Counted from the stretch's first letter, positions 46,932 to 58,631 are shown. The stretch: DNA of 64,000 bases from Betaproteobacteria bacterium (GCA_020621865.1 JAHRYW010000011.1:1-64000); one strand, 5' to 3'. Translations and numbers: made by a program. The notes: generated from the letters alone by a model not told the origin.

Positions 46932-47999
46932 ATGCAGACGAACCCATCGAACGGCGTCCCCGGCTTGCTCGGCAAGTTGGGGAAACTGACCTCAATCCGC
47001 GATACGGAATTGCTCGAACAAAGCTTGCTGCGGACTTTGGGGCCCTTGCTCGGTGTCCTCGATACGGCGCTTTATCGGACGGATGACGGGACGACGATCG
47101 CCCGGGTAATTCATCATCACCGCTCGCAGGTGATCGACGTCAGTGGTGTGGCGCGTCTGGTCGAACGCACCGAAGTGCTGACCAACCTTGCGGAAGGGAT
47201 GCCGGAGGCGATGTCTCTGGTGGCGAGCGTGGGCTTGCTGGGCAAACCTTGCACCCGCAAGTTGGGTACCGAGATGTTGATTGCCTACCCGATGTTCGGC
47301 GACGGCGAAATCTGCGGCTACTTTGTCTTTCAGCGTGACCGCGAGGTGTCGCCGACCGAGGACACGATCATTCGCGGCGTGCTGGAGGTCTTTTCCAATT
47401 ACTACACCTTGCTGGATGTCAGCCAGCGCGATCGTCTGACCGGCTTGCTCAATCGACAGGCGCTGGAGGGGAGTTTCGACCGCATCTGGAATGCATTGAA
47501 CCATCCCGGCCCGGTCAACGAAAAACACGGTGACCGGCGTAGCTCGCAACCGACTCGCTATTGGTTGGCGGTCATCGATATTGATAACTTCAAAAAAGTT
47601 AACGATGAATTCGGCCATATGGTCGGCGACGAGGTTCTGCTGCTTGCCTCGCGCCTGATGGGGCTCACCTTCCGGGCCACGGATCTTCTCTATCGCTATG
47701 GCGGTGAGGAATTTGTCGCCATCGTCTCGGCAGCCGACGAGGTGATTGCCAAGGCAATTTTCGAGCGCTTGCGTTCGTCGATAGAGGCTTACCACTTCCC
47801 GCGTGTCGAGAAACTGACGGTCAGTCTCGGTTACAGCCAGATTGCCACCGACCTGCTGCCGGTCGAGGTATTGAGCCGGGCGGACCGCGCGCTTTACCAG
47901 GCCAAGGAAGATGGCCGCAACCGCGTCTACAATTTTCAACATCTCGTCCAGGCCGGTGTTTTCGAGGAAACGAGCTATATCGAGCCGGAGTTGTTCTAA
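46932..47999 (+). CDS. diguanylate cyclase with GAF-like N-terminus
   Basis: A 355-residue soluble GGDEF protein. Residues 1-165 form a GAF-like sensor domain; no membrane segment is seen. The GGDEF domain (about 170-340) opens with DRLTGLLNRQALEG and has DIDNFKKVNDEFGHMVGDEVL and the active-site RYGGEEF. An RxxD inhibitory site (RATD) sits five residues before GGEEF, so product inhibition is expected. It should make cyclic di-GMP, opposing the HD-GYP protein at 3.2 kb. AAGGAAGG precedes the ATG. Confidence 0.92.
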   Translation: MQTNPSNGVPGLLGKLGKLTSIRDTELLEQSLLRTLGPLLGVLDTALYRTDDGTTIARVIHHHRSQVIDVSGVARLVERTEVLTNLAEGMPEAMSLVASVGLLGKPCTRKLGTEMLIAYPMFGDGEICGYFVFQRDREVSPTEDTIIRGVLEVFSNYYTLLDVSQRDRLTGLLNRQALEGSFDRIWNALNHPGPVNEKHGDRRSSQPTRYWLAVIDIDNFKKVNDEFGHMVGDEVLLLASRLMGLTFRATDLLYRYGGEEFVAIVSAADEVIAKAIFERLRSSIEAYHFPRVEKLTVSLGYSQIATDLLPVEVLSRADRALYQAKEDGRNRVYNFQHLVQAGVFEETSYIEPELF

Positions 48000-48070
48000 A
48001 CGCCGCATTTCGGATGGCAACATCCGGCCCGGAAGGTAAAATGCCGCTTTCTCCGCCGCCGGTACCCATC

Positions 48071-49711
48071 ATGCTGCAGAAACTCACCAATTTCCCGGGA
48101 ATTCAGGGGCCAGTCGTCACCATCGTGATGGACGGCTACGGCCTGCCCAAGACCGACGTCGGCAGCGCCATCGCCGCCGCCCGTAAACCGACGCTCGACC
48201 GCCTGTTCGCCGATTACCCGAACATCCGCCTGCGTGCCCACGGTACGGCGGTCGGCATGCCGTCCGACGACGACATGGGCAATTCGGAAGTCGGCCACAA
48301 CGCCATCGGCGCCGGCCAGGTGTACAGCCAGGGCGCGGCGCTGGTCGCCAACGCCATCGCCGAAGGGGCGATCTGGCAGGGCGAGGCCTGGCGGCAGATC
48401 GTCGCCGGCGCCAAGGCTGGACGCGGCGTCGTCCATTTCATCGGCCTCTTTTCCGACGGCAATGTGCACAGCCACATCGATCACCTGCGGGCGATGGTCG
48501 TCCAGGCCAAGGCCGAGGGCGTCAAGACGGTGCGTATCCACGCCCTGCTCGACGGTCGCGACGTGCCGGAAACCAGCGCGCTGGACTACGTCGTGCCCTT
48601 CGAGGCCTTTCTGGCTGGGATCAGCGACGCCGGTTTCGATGCCCGCATCGCCTCCGGCGGCGGCCGGCAGTTCATCACGATGGACCGCTACGACGCCAAC
48701 TGGGCGATGGTCGAGAAAGGCTGGCAGACGCATGTGCTCGGCCGCGGCCCGCAGTTCGCCAACGCCACCGAGGCGGTCAATGGTCTGCGCGAACGCCACC
48801 CGGGCACCATCGACCAGGATCTGCCGGAATTCGTCATCGCCGACGAGGGCGAGCCGATCGGCACCATCGAGGACGGCGATTCGGTCGTCTTCTTCAATTT
48901 CCGCGGCGACCGCGCCATCGAGATCAGCCGCGCCTTCGAGGAAGCGGCCTTCGACAAGTTCGACCGCGTCCGCATGCCGAAGGTGATCTACGCCGGCATG
49001 CTGCAATACGACGGCGACCTGAAGCTGCCGGCCCGCTTCCTGGTCGCCCCGCCAGCGATCAAGGACACCAGCGGCGAATGGTTCGCCAAGTCCGGCATTG
49101 CCCAGTTCGCCTGCTCGGAAACGCAGAAGTTCGGCCACGTCACCTATTTCTGGAATGGCAACCGTTCCGCCAAGTTCGATGGCGAAACCTGGCTGGAGGT
49201 GCCGAGTGACGTGGTGCCCTTCGAGCAGCGGCCGTGGATGAAGGCGGCCGAAATCGCCGATGCGATGATCGCCGCGCTGCAGTCCGGCCAGTACAAGACC
49301 TTGCGCTGCAACTTCGCCAATGGCGACATGGTCGGTCACACCGGCAATTTCGAGGCGGCGCGGATCGCTGTCGAGGCGGTCGACCTGTCGCTGGCTCGCG
49401 TGCTGCAGGCGGTCGATGCGGCCGGCGGCGTGGCGCTGATCACGGCCGACCACGGCAACGCCGACGAGATGTTCGAACTGGACAAGAAGACCAAGCAGCC
49501 GGCGCAGAATCCCGACGGCTCCTTCAAGGCCAAGACGGCACACACGCTGAACCCGGTGCCGCTGATCCTCTACGACAACGTCAGCGGCGGCAAGCTGGGC
49601 CTGAAGCAGACCGAAACGGCCGGCCTGTCGAACATCGCCGCCACCGTCGCCAACCTGCTCGGGCTGGAAAAGCACGCCGCCTGGGACGACAGCGTGCTGG
49701 ACATCCGCTAA
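48071..49711 (+). CDS. gpmI: 2,3-bisphosphoglycerate-independent phosphoglycerate mutase
   Basis: A 546-residue Mn-dependent glycolytic enzyme of the alkaline phosphatase superfamily. The N-terminal metal site is IVMDGYGLP, and the phosphoserine motif lies in MGNSEVGHNAIGAG. GLFSDGNVHSHIDHL, LLDGRDVPETSA and the C-terminal metal site ITADHGNADEM are present. I use the ATG at 48071 (MLQKLTNFPG) for family length. An in-frame ATG at 48041 has a good GGAAGG four bases upstream and would add ten residues, so the start is open. Strong terminator downstream. Confidence 0.95.
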   Translation: MLQKLTNFPGIQGPVVTIVMDGYGLPKTDVGSAIAAARKPTLDRLFADYPNIRLRAHGTAVGMPSDDDMGNSEVGHNAIGAGQVYSQGAALVANAIAEGAIWQGEAWRQIVAGAKAGRGVVHFIGLFSDGNVHSHIDHLRAMVVQAKAEGVKTVRIHALLDGRDVPETSALDYVVPFEAFLAGISDAGFDARIASGGGRQFITMDRYDANWAMVEKGWQTHVLGRGPQFANATEAVNGLRERHPGTIDQDLPEFVIADEGEPIGTIEDGDSVVFFNFRGDRAIEISRAFEEAAFDKFDRVRMPKVIYAGMLQYDGDLKLPARFLVAPPAIKDTSGEWFAKSGIAQFACSETQKFGHVTYFWNGNRSAKFDGETWLEVPSDVVPFEQRPWMKAAEIADAMIAALQSGQYKTLRCNFANGDMVGHTGNFEAARIAVEAVDLSLARVLQAVDAAGGVALITADHGNADEMFELDKKTKQPAQNPDGSFKAKTAHTLNPVPLILYDNVSGGKLGLKQTETAGLSNIAATVANLLGLEKHAAWDDSVLDIR

Positions 49712-49729
49712 GCCGAACCGGCTCCGCCA

Positions 49730-49766
49730 AAACGGGCGCCCCGCCGAAAGGCCGGCGCCCGTTTTT
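49730..49766 (+). terminator. rho-independent terminator after gpmI
   Basis: AAACGGGCGCC (49730-49740) pairs with GGCGCCCGTTT (49754-49764), followed by more T. It lies 18 bases past the gpmI stop. Confidence 0.93.
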
Positions 49767-49790
49767 GCTGTTGTTTGCCATCGACCCTGG

Positions 49791-49830
49791 GGCCAGCCTT
49801 TGTTTCTATGGTCGTAGCATTTGGCCGGCC
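49791..49830 (+). repeat. dispersed ~40-bp repeat, degenerate copy after gpmI
   Basis: GGCCAGCCTTTGTTTCTATG, then GTCGTAGCAT (one change from the core plus its flank) and TTGGCCGGCC. It lies between a terminator and the end of a convergent gene. Confidence 0.65.
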
Positions 49831-49844
49831 AGACCCAATCTGGC

Positions 49845-50204
49845 TTATTTGGCGTTTCGCTCGCGCACGATGGGCGGCACGAACTTGACCGAGAAGCGCC
49901 AGCCGTCGGCCGTCGCCTTGAGGAGCAGCGACTTCGAGTTGGCGCCGTCCTCGAAAGCCGGCTCTTCACCGAGCAGTTCGATGGCGCCGATCCCCTTGAT
50001 GACACAGGCGCCGGGTAGCGTGACAAAGGCCGATTCGGCGGCGACCAGCACGAACTGGCCTTCCTTCGATTCGGAACAGGACAGGCCCTTGGGTACGCCG
50101 GCCGGGTCGCTCTTCCAGGTTTGGCGCAGGGCGTCGAGCGCCTTGGCCAGGTCGTCGGTGATCCTCACGGCCAGCGTGACTTCGCGGGATTTTGCGTGGC
50201 TCAT
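49845..50204 (-). CDS. conserved-looking hypothetical protein, 119 residues
   Basis: A small soluble protein beginning SHAKSREVTLAVRITDDLAKALDALR, with an alpha-beta pattern and one pair of central Cys (GLSCSESKEG, PGACVIKG). I do not recognise a family. An AGAGG lies about eight bases before the ATG. It follows the next gene (50233-50652) on the same strand by 28 bases, so both may be one unit. Codon use matches the neighbours. Confidence 0.65.
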   Translation of the reverse strand: MSHAKSREVTLAVRITDDLAKALDALRQTWKSDPAGVPKGLSCSESKEGQFVLVAAESAFVTLPGACVIKGIGAIELLGEEPAFEDGANSKSLLLKATADGWRFSVKFVPPIVRERNAK

Positions 50205-50232
50205 TCAAAGGCCTCTTGTTGGCATTGGCGGC

Positions 50233-50652
50233 TCAGATCCAGAACTGCCAGTAGTCGATGCCGAGCATCAGCAGGATCGGCAGGTAGGGAAAAGCCACCG
50301 TCGGACGGCAGGCGCTGAGGACATAGGCGGCGATCAGCGCGCCGCCGCCGGGCCGGCCGGCGGTCCATTCGGTGTGCAGTTGCATCGGCATGTTTGAGGG
50401 TTGCAGCTTGCCAAGCATGGATTCGACGCGGAGCAAGCGCTCACTCAAGCGTGCCTGATAGGTCTTGAAAATGCCCTCCAGCCCCCAGCAGAGCAGCACT
50501 GCGAAAGCGATCCAGAGCAGGGGCAGGCTAAACGCCAGTCCGCCGATGCAGAGGGTCAGGCCGGCCAGCTTGATGAGCAGGGCGTTCTTCTCGTGCTGCT
50601 CATGGTTGTTCTGCAGGGTTTGCCATTCCTGGCCCAACAGGTTGCTGTCCAT
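50233..50652 (-). CDS. hypothetical membrane protein, 139 residues
   Basis: Starts MDSNLLGQEWQTLQNNHEQH, a polar helix, then a hydrophobic pair at about residues 24-57, a second polar helix (KTYQARLSERLLRVESML) and a C-terminal hydrophobic segment ending WQFWI. No family recognised. The ATG at 50652 is the first sensible start; the open frame extends further but that part is in the intergenic gap with terC. Confidence 0.6.
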   Translation of the reverse strand: MDSNLLGQEWQTLQNNHEQHEKNALLIKLAGLTLCIGGLAFSLPLLWIAFAVLLCWGLEGIFKTYQARLSERLLRVESMLGKLQPSNMPMQLHTEWTAGRPGGGALIAAYVLSACRPTVAFPYLPILLMLGIDYWQFWI

Positions 50653-50808
50653 CTGCGCTGTCCTCGGATGCCGGTGATAAGGCGCCAAGGATAGCCGCTT
50701 GGCGGCCGATACTTCGCCTTTTTCGATGATTCCCTGAAGATCGGCGGGGTGGTTCGATAATGCGAGGACCCATAAAATGGGCGCCTGTTTGTTTGCCCGG
50801 ATGCCCCC

Positions 50809-51567
50809 ATGCCCGAATTCCTGCTCTCCCCCGAAATCTGGATCGCCTTTTTCACGCTGACCGCGCTGGAGCTGGTGCTCGGTATCGACAACATCATTTT
50901 CATCTCGATCCTGGTCGACAAGCTGCCCCGCGAGCAGCAGGAACTGGCCCGCCGTATCGGCCTGTTTCTCGCCATGTTCATGCGTATCGCGCTGCTGCTG
51001 GTGCTGTCGTGGATCGTCGGCCTGACCGAGCCGGTACTGACGCTGTTCGGCGTCGGCATTTCCGGGCGCGACATCATCCTGATCGCCGGCGGCCTGTTCC
51101 TGATCTGGAAGAGCACCGGCGAGGTGCACCAGCTGCTCGAAGGCGAGGAGGGCAGCGAATCGGCCAAGGTCGCGTCGAGCTTCGCCGGGGTCATCGCCCA
51201 GATCATCGTCATCGACCTCGTCTTCTCGCTCGACTCGATCATCACCGCGGTCGGCATGGTCAGCCAGGTTGGCGTGATGATCGCCGCCGTCGTCGCCTCG
51301 GTCGGCCTGATGATGCTGTTCGCCCGCCACATCGGCGAATTCGTCTCCAACCATCCGACGATCAAGATGCTGGCCCTGTCCTTCTTGGTCGTCGTCGGCG
51401 TCGTGCTGATCGCCGACGGTTTCGGCCACCACGTGCCGAAGGGCTACATCTACTTCGCGATGGCCTTCTCGGTCGGCGTCGAGATGCTGAATATCCGGAT
51501 GCGCAAGAAGGCGGCCAAGCCGGTCGATCTGCGCGAACCCTACGCCCGCGAGTTCGGCGCCGACTGA
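50809..51567 (+). CDS. TerC family integral membrane protein
   Basis: A 252-residue protein with about seven membrane spans. The family motif ELVLGIDNIIFISILVDKLP lies at residues 20-40 and its partner IDLVFSLDSIITAVGM near 140, with the intramembrane Asp residues that mark TerC/YgdQ. Related proteins export Mn or help co-translocational metalation of exported enzymes. No yybP-ykoY manganese riboswitch is recognisable in the 150-bp upstream gap. Terminator downstream. Confidence 0.9.
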   Translation: MPEFLLSPEIWIAFFTLTALELVLGIDNIIFISILVDKLPREQQELARRIGLFLAMFMRIALLLVLSWIVGLTEPVLTLFGVGISGRDIILIAGGLFLIWKSTGEVHQLLEGEEGSESAKVASSFAGVIAQIIVIDLVFSLDSIITAVGMVSQVGVMIAAVVASVGLMMLFARHIGEFVSNHPTIKMLALSFLVVVGVVLIADGFGHHVPKGYIYFAMAFSVGVEMLNIRMRKKAAKPVDLREPYAREFGAD

Positions 51568-51586
51568 GCGAGTGCCGCTGCAACAA

Positions 51587-51612
51587 AAAACGCCCCGGTA
51601 TCGGGGCGTTTT
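51587..51612. terminator. bidirectional terminator between terC-like and rhlE
   Basis: AAAACGCCCCG (51587-51597), a four-base loop, CGGGGCGTTTT (51602-51612). It lies between convergent genes, 20 bases after the first stop and 25 before the second. Confidence 0.92.
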
Positions 51613-51636
51613 GCATGGTGTTGCCGGCTTGGGGTG

Positions 51637-53025
<1,389 letters not shown>

Positions 53026-53075
53026 GGGGGATCCGGAGGCGGGCAGGGCCGCCATTTTACCCCGACGCGAATGGC

Positions 53076-54164
53076 TCAGCGCCGAATCAGGACCAGCCCG
53101 CACTCCAGGTGGTGGGTGTAGGGGAACTGGTCGAAAACGGCGGCGGCGGCGATGCGGTGCGTGGCTTGCAGCGCCGTGGCGTTGTCGAACAGCGTCTCCT
53201 GGTTGCAGGAAATGTACAGGATGCGGTCGAAGCCGCGGGCCAGATCGAGGGTCGTGTCATCCAGCCCGCTGCGCGGCGGGTCCACGAACAGCGTAGCGTG
53301 GCGGAAGGCGTCGAGGTCGATGTCCTTCAAACGCTGGAAGCTTTCGCGGCCAGCCAGCGCGGCGCTGAATTCCTCGCTCGACATGCGAACCAGCGCCACG
53401 TTATCGATAGCGTTGGCCTCCATCCCGTAGCGCGCGGCGTTGACCGAGGACTTGCTGACTTCGGTGGCCAGCACCTGCTCGAACAGCGGCGCCAGCGCAA
53501 AGGTGAAATTGCCGTTGCCGCAATACAGTTCGACCAGATTGCCGCCGAAGCCGGCAGCCTGGGCGCACGCCCAGGCCAGCATCTGGCGATTCACCCCGGC
53601 GTTGGGCTGGGTGAAGCTGCCTTCGCTCTGCTGGTAGCGCAGGTGGCGGCCGTCGATCTCCAGTTCTTCGAGCAGCCAGTCGCGGTCGAGGACGATCTTC
53701 TGGCCCTTGCTGCGCCCGATCAGGCGGATGCCGAGTTCGTCGGCCAGGGCGCGGGCGGCGGCCTCCCAGTCGTCGCCAAGGCGGCGATGGTAGATCAGGG
53801 TGACCAGCATTTCGCCGCTCAGGGTAGCCAGGAAATCGATCTGGAACAGGCTGCGGCGCAAGATTTCGTTGCCGCGCAGGCGGTCGCGCAGCGCGGGCAT
53901 CAGCGCGCAGATCGCCTCGGCGGCGGGCGGGAAGGTGTCCAGCGTGATCGGCTGCTTCGGGTTTTCCGGGTCGAACATCGCGTAGTCGAGCGCATCGCCA
54001 TCGTGCCAGATGCGGAACTCGGCACGCATCCGGTAATGCAGCGGGGCGGAGGCATGGATGGCGACATCGGCGACACCGAGCGGGGCGAAGCGTTGCGCGA
54101 AGCCAGCGGCCTTGGCGGCGAGCTGGTCGGGGTAGTGCGCGGGGTCGTAGACGGGCAGGGGCAT
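53076..54164 (-). CDS. trmA: tRNA (uracil-5-)-methyltransferase
   Basis: A 362-residue SAM-dependent enzyme forming m5U54 in tRNA. It shows the TrmA-specific [13 protein letters not shown] near the N-terminus, [12 protein letters not shown] motif [25 protein letters not shown] and the catalytic Cys in YISCNQETL. Length matches E. coli TrmA (366). The start ATG overlaps the opposite-strand ATG of an open frame running into the next kinase, but that upstream extension is unlikely to be translated. Confidence 0.95.
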   Translation of the reverse strand: MPLPVYDPAHYPDQLAAKAAGFAQRFAPLGVADVAIHASAPLHYRMRAEFRIWHDGDALDYAMFDPENPKQPITLDTFPPAAEAICALMPALRDRLRGNEILRRSLFQIDFLATLSGEMLVTLIYHRRLGDDWEAAARALADELGIRLIGRSKGQKIVLDRDWLLEELEIDGRHLRYQQSEGSFTQPNAGVNRQMLAWACAQAAGFGGNLVELYCGNGNFTFALAPLFEQVLATEVSKSSVNAARYGMEANAIDNVALVRMSSEEFSAALAGRESFQRLKDIDLDAFRHATLFVDPPRSGLDDTTLDLARGFDRILYISCNQETLFDNATALQATHRIAAAAVFDQFPYTHHLECGLVLIRR

Positions 54165-54267
54165 GGCGGCTATTGGTCGATTCGTGGCTGCGCCGAGGGG
54201 GCGGCGGCCGGTGGCGGAGGGCGAAATATACGCCGCTCCGGCGGTGGCGGCGAGGGCTGTCAATCGC

Positions 54268-54298
54268 TTGCCTGCCGGCGCGCCCGGCAAGGTAGAAT
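54268..54298 (+). promoter_or_regulatory. candidate promoter for the second hybrid kinase
   Basis: TTGCCT (54268-54273), 19 bases, TAGAAT (54293-54298). The -10 is good and spacing is long. It lies between the trmA start and the TTG proposed for the kinase, which argues against the longer reading frame. Confidence 0.4.
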
Positions 54299-54348
54299 CG
54301 GCAAAAAAAGTAGAACCGCCAAAAGCTGCGTCTGGAGACAATCCCACC

Positions 54349-57141
54349 TTGCGACTGACTGTCGACGAGAAGACCGTTCCGCGTATTCATCTGATCGGCA
54401 CGCTGGTCATCGTCCTGCTGTTGACCCTGGGTCTGGGCAGCTTTTTCTCCTGGCAGCACGTCCAGGAGGAGCGCGAGGCGCTCGCCCGTATCGAGCAGGT
54501 GACGAAGCAGCAGATGCGCGGCCGCTTGCAGGTCGAAATGAACAGCGCCCTCGGCTTCATTGACTTTTCGCGCCAGCGCACCGAGGCGCGATTGCGGCAG
54601 GCGCTGGTCGAACAGGTCGACAGTGCCGTCCAGCTTGCCGACGCGATTCATCGCCAGGAATCGCCGCGCCGGCCACCGGCCGAGGTCAAGCGGATGATCG
54701 TCGAGGCGCTTCGCCCGGTCCGCTTCTTCCGGGGCGGCGGCTACTACTTCATCGGCCAGATGGATGGGCGCTTCGTGCTGCATCCTTTGTCCTCGCAGTT
54801 CGAGGGGCAGAACATCGGTGAACTTGAAGACGACACCGGCAATCGCTTCGTGCGCCGGATGGTTGCCGAGGCCGGGGCCGGTCGCCAGGATGGCTTTGTC
54901 CACTATCGCTGGTACATCCCCGGCGACCAGAAGCAAATCTCCGACAAGCTCTCCTATGTGCGCCATTTTGCGCCCTATGACTGGTTCATCGGCAGCGGCG
55001 ACTATCTCTACAAGTGGGAGCAGATGCAGCAGATCGAGGCCCTGGAGTATCTGCGCTCCCTGCGTTTTGGCGGTAGCGGGGCGATCGCTGTGGTCGACCG
55101 CGACGGGCGCCTGTTGTCCTGGCCGGAGCAGCCGACGCAGGAGGGCGCACGCGTTGCCGACCTGCCGGCCGAGGCGCGCCGGATGTTCGAACAGGCGCAG
55201 GCGCTGGCCGCGCAGGGCGGGGGGTTCCAGAGCCTGGAGCGGGAAGACGCCGCCTCCGGCGACCGGGTTCGGCGGACGGCGGTGGTCGCCCGGGTGGCGC
55301 CGTGGGAATGGACGTTGGTGGCGACCGTTGACGACAGCGACATCCAGCTAGCCGTCAGTAATGAGCTGGCCCGTGGCCACAGCGGGGAACTGACCGGGCT
55401 GGGCAAGCTGCTGCTGCCGGCCCTGGCGGCACTGGCGCTGGGCCTGCTCGCCTCGTTGCTGTTTTCGCGCTGGTCCAACCGCCTGTTCGTCGCCTACCAC
55501 CGGCAGAGCGAGGCCCAGCGCAATGCGCTGCGGGCCAGCGAGGACAAGCTGGCGGCCATCCTCGACGGTGTCGAGGCCTATATTTTCATCAAGGGCGCCG
55601 ATTACACCTACCAGTATGCCAATCGCCGGGTCTGTGAGTTGTTCGGCAAGCCGCCCGAGGAAATCATCGGCAAGGACGACTCGGCCTTTTTCTCCGCCGA
55701 CAGTCTCGAATCGATCCGCAGCAACGACCGGCAAGTCATCGAGGAGGGCCGGCGGGTGACCGCCGAGGAACTGACGACGACGGCGGACGGGCGGATCAAG
55801 AGCGCCTTTCTGGCGGCCAAGATCCCGTTGCGCGACGCTGATGGCCGGATCTACGCCCTGTGTGGCATTTCGACCGACATCACGCTGCGCAAGCAGCAGG
55901 AGGCGGAACTGGAGGGCTACCGGGCGGACCTCGAAAAGCTGGTCATGTCGCGTACCTCGGAACTGGCCGAGGCCAAGGAGGCGGCCGAGTCGGCAAGCCG
56001 GGCCAAGAGTTCCTTCCTGGCCAACATGAGCCACGAAATCCGGACGCCGATGAATGCCATCATCGGCCTGACCCATCTGCTCGAAAAGGGCGATCTTGGC
56101 GCCACGGAACGCCAGCGTCTGGGCAAGATCGACGATTCGGCCCACCACCTGCTCGCCGTGATCAACGACATCCTCGACATTTCCAAGATCGAGGCCGGCC
56201 GGCTGGTGCTGGAAGAGCATCTGTTCGCCCCGCAGGAGGTGCTCGCCCAGGTGTTGAGCATGCTGGGCGACAAGGCGACCGAGAAAGGATTGCGCTTGAG
56301 TGCGGTGCTGGCGCCCGAGGTGCCGGCCTTCCTGCGCGGCGATTCGGTGCGCCTGGAGCAGACCCTGCTCAATTTCGTCGGTAATGCGATCAAGTTTTCG
56401 GAGCATGGCGAAATCTCCGTGCGGGTCGGCATAGCGGCCGACGAGGGGAGCCGGGTGCTGCTGCGGATGGAGGTCGAGGACCAGGGCATCGGCATGACGG
56501 CAGAGCAGCAGGGGCGCCTGTTCCAGGCTTTTACCCAGGCCGACGGGTCGACGACGCGCAAGTATGGCGGCAGCGGCCTCGGCCTGGCGATCAACCGGCA
56601 TCTGGCGCGGATGATGGGCGGCGATGTCGGCGTCGACAGCACGCCCGGTGTCGGCAGCAGTTTCTGGATCACCGCCTGGCTGGCTAAAGCCGAAGCGCCA
56701 GCCCCGTCGGCCGAAGTCGAGGCAGGGCGGCCGCTCGAACAGGTCATCGCCGAACGCCATGGCGGCCGGACTATCCTGCTGGTCGAGGACGAACCGATCA
56801 ACCAGGAAGTGGCCGGCGCCCTGCTCGAAATGGCCGGCCTTTGCGTCGAGCTTGCCGGCAATGGCGCCGAGGCGGTCGAACGCATGGCGGCCGGCGGCAT
56901 CGACCTGGTGGTGATGGACATCCAGATGCCGGTCATGGGCGGTATCGAGGCGACGCAGCGGATTCGCGCCCTGGCCGGCGGCGCCACGCTGCCGATCATC
57001 GCGATGACCGCCAACGCCTTCGAGGAGGACCGGCTGGCCTGTATCGCCGCCGGCATGAACGACCATATCGGCAAGCCGGTCGATCCGGAGGTGTTGTACG
57101 CCACGCTGCTGCGCTGGCTGGACGCATCGCCGGTTTCCTGA
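54349..57141 (+). CDS. hybrid sensor kinase: Cache, PAS, HisKA, HATPase, REC
   Basis: About 930 residues from a TTG start with GGAGA ten bases upstream; the frame is open to an ATG at 54163, but the promoter-like TAGAAT lies inside that stretch. A first membrane span (about 12-32) is followed by a Cache domain ([16 protein letters not shown] ... [11 protein letters not shown]), typical of sCache_2 sensors, and a second span near 350-372. Then come PAS (about 390-510), HisKA with [18 protein letters not shown], HATPase ([17 protein letters not shown]) and one receiver ([23 protein letters not shown]). No HPt domain is present, so phosphate must pass to a separate partner. Ligand unknown. Confidence 0.9.
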   Translation: MRLTVDEKTVPRIHLIGTLVIVLLLTLGLGSFFSWQHVQEEREALARIEQVTKQQMRGRLQVEMNSALGFIDFSRQRTEARLRQALVEQVDSAVQLADAIHRQESPRRPPAEVKRMIVEALRPVRFFRGGGYYFIGQMDGRFVLHPLSSQFEGQNIGELEDDTGNRFVRRMVAEAGAGRQDGFVHYRWYIPGDQKQISDKLSYVRHFAPYDWFIGSGDYLYKWEQMQQIEALEYLRSLRFGGSGAIAVVDRDGRLLSWPEQPTQEGARVADLPAEARRMFEQAQALAAQGGGFQSLEREDAASGDRVRRTAVVARVAPWEWTLVATVDDSDIQLAVSNELARGHSGELTGLGKLLLPALAALALGLLASLLFSRWSNRLFVAYHRQSEAQRNALRASEDKLAAILDGVEAYIFIKGADYTYQYANRRVCELFGKPPEEIIGKDDSAFFSADSLESIRSNDRQVIEEGRRVTAEELTTTADGRIKSAFLAAKIPLRDADGRIYALCGISTDITLRKQQEAELEGYRADLEKLVMSRTSELAEAKEAAESASRAKSSFLANMSHEIRTPMNAIIGLTHLLEKGDLGATERQRLGKIDDSAHHLLAVINDILDISKIEAGRLVLEEHLFAPQEVLAQVLSMLGDKATEKGLRLSAVLAPEVPAFLRGDSVRLEQTLLNFVGNAIKFSEHGEISVRVGIAADEGSRVLLRMEVEDQGIGMTAEQQGRLFQAFTQADGSTTRKYGGSGLGLAINRHLARMMGGDVGVDSTPGVGSSFWITAWLAKAEAPAPSAEVEAGRPLEQVIAERHGGRTILLVEDEPINQEVAGALLEMAGLCVELAGNGAEAVERMAAGGIDLVVMDIQMPVMGGIEATQRIRALAGGATLPIIAMTANAFEEDRLACIAAGMNDHIGKPVDPEVLYATLLRWLDASPVS

Positions 57142-57180
57142 ATTTGGCCCATTTTTCGGGCTGACCGTAGCATTTGTGCT
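57142..57180 (+). repeat. dispersed ~40-bp repeat after the second kinase
   Basis: Directly after the TGA stop: ATTTGGCCCA, T5, CGGGCTG, exact core ACCGTAGCAT (57164-57173), TTGTGC. GCCC/GGGC can pair around the T-run. Confidence 0.82.
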
Positions 57181-57248
57181 GCCGCCTTTATCCCGGGCAT
57201 GAATTGACGCAAAATTCCATCATCATCGGCATTGATCTGGAGACTGAC

Positions 57249-58577
57249 ATGGCTTTCCACGACGACCTGGCGCTCAGCCTGCAGCGCCGGCGCATCACCC
57301 GCCGCCAGGTGCTCTGGCTGCTAGGCGCCAGCGCCCTGTCGGGCTGCGCGGCTTCGCCGGTCGGCGGCGGCTCGATCCTGGTCGGCATGAGCGAGGAAGA
57401 GGAGAAGCAGGTCGACCGCGAAGTCGCGCCGCGCCAGTTCTCGCAGGATCTCGGCGCGGTGCAGGATGAGGCGCTCAATCGCTATCTCGGCGAGGTCGGC
57501 CAGCGGCTCGACGCCAAGGTGCATCGGCCGCAAATGCCTTATTCCTACCGCGTGCTCAACGCCAATTACGTCAATGCCTACACCTTCCCCGGCGGGGCGA
57601 TGGGCATCACCCGAGGCATCCTGGTCGAACTCGACAACGAGGCCGAACTGGCCGCCCTGCTCGGCCACGAACTGGGCCACGTCAACGCCCGCCATGCCGC
57701 CCGCCGCCAGGGGCAGGCGATGGTCGCCCAGGTGGCGATCAGCGGCGCCAGCATCGTCGGCTCGGCGGTCGGCCTCGGCGGCTTGGCCGACGTCGGCAGC
57801 CAGCTCGGCGCTAGCGCGCTGCTCTCCAGCTACTCCCGCGACAACGAGCGTGAGGCCGATGCGCTCGGCCAGGAATACATGGTCCGTGCCGGCTATCCGG
57901 CCAGCGGCATGGTCGGTCTGCAGCAACTGCTGGTCGATCAGGAAAAGGCGTCGCCCGGCATGGTCCAGACCATGTTTTCGACCCACCCGATGAGCCGCGA
58001 GCGGCGCGATACGGCCCGCCAACTGGCCGAAGAGAAATACGCGGCGAGCAACCAGCGCGACCCGGGCCGCGAGCGCTTCATGGACAACACGGCGGCGCTG
58101 CGCCGCATCAAGCCGACCATCGAGGCCTGCCAGAAAGGCGAAGAGGCGATGGCCGGCAAGGAATACACCAAGGCCGAGGAGCGCCTGCGCAGCGCGATCA
58201 AGGCGACGCCGCAGGACTACGCAGCCAACTTCTTGCTGGCCAAGTGCCTGGCCGCGCAGAACAAGGGCCCGCAGGCGCTGGAATACGCCCGGGCGGCGAC
58301 CCGGATCTACCCGCAGGAAGGCCAGGCGCACAAGCTGGTCGGCGTGCTGCACCTGGCCCAGGGCGAGCCGGCGGCGGCCTACGAGCATCTCGGCCAGTAC
58401 GACCGCCTGTTGCCCGGCGATGCCGGCGTCACCTTCCTGAAAGGGATTTCGCTCGAAGGCATGGACCGGCGCCAGGAAGCGGCCACGCTCTACCAGTCCT
58501 ACTTGAAGCGGGTGCAGAAGGGCAAGGCAGCGGAACACGCCTACAGCCGCCTGCAGGCCTGGGGCTACCTGAAGTAA
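57249..58577 (+). CDS. BepA/YfgC-like M48 metalloprotease with TPRs, lipoprotein
   Basis: A 442-residue protein. The N-terminus RRITRRQVLWLLGASALSGC combines a twin-arginine-like stretch with a lipobox, Cys33 being the lipidation site. The M48 zinc motif is HELGHVNARH with the third ligand in NEREADALG. The C-terminal third (about 290-442) is TPR-like (EEAMAGKEYTKAEERLRSAIKATPQD, AYEHLGQYDRLLPGDA). This is the layout of BepA, which checks outer-membrane protein assembly, though BepA itself is not a lipoprotein. GGAG lies six bases before the ATG. Confidence 0.88.
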   Translation: MAFHDDLALSLQRRRITRRQVLWLLGASALSGCAASPVGGGSILVGMSEEEEKQVDREVAPRQFSQDLGAVQDEALNRYLGEVGQRLDAKVHRPQMPYSYRVLNANYVNAYTFPGGAMGITRGILVELDNEAELAALLGHELGHVNARHAARRQGQAMVAQVAISGASIVGSAVGLGGLADVGSQLGASALLSSYSRDNEREADALGQEYMVRAGYPASGMVGLQQLLVDQEKASPGMVQTMFSTHPMSRERRDTARQLAEEKYAASNQRDPGRERFMDNTAALRRIKPTIEACQKGEEAMAGKEYTKAEERLRSAIKATPQDYAANFLLAKCLAAQNKGPQALEYARAATRIYPQEGQAHKLVGVLHLAQGEPAAAYEHLGQYDRLLPGDAGVTFLKGISLEGMDRRQEAATLYQSYLKRVQKGKAAEHAYSRLQAWGYLK

Positions 58578-58589
58578 GCCGGGGAAATT

Positions 58590-58631
58590 TCAAATTTGGC
58601 CAAATTTCCCGGCCGACCGTAGCATTTCGTC
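58590..58631 (+). repeat. dispersed ~40-bp repeat after the M48 protease
   Basis: TCAAATTTGGCCA, AATTT, CCCGGCCG, exact core ACCGTAGCAT (58616-58625), TTCGTC. Its left half pairs with the sequence right after the stop codon: GCCGGGGAAATTT (58578-58590) against AAATTTCCCGGC (58602-58613), a 12-bp stem with one bulge. Confidence 0.8.

Noticed and set aside
47996-50026. A 676-codon minus-strand frame across gpmI
   Set aside because: Antisense shadow of gpmI, crossing its terminator and a repeat.
50653-50808. A possible yybP-ykoY manganese riboswitch ahead of the TerC gene
   Set aside because: The gap lacks the two conserved internal loops of that aptamer; only a GATAAT-like box is visible.
54163-54348. 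N-terminal extension of the second hybrid kinase from ATG 54163
   Set aside because: It would overlap the trmA start codon, lacks a ribosome-binding site, is Ala/Arg/Pro-rich, and a promoter-like TAGAAT lies inside it.
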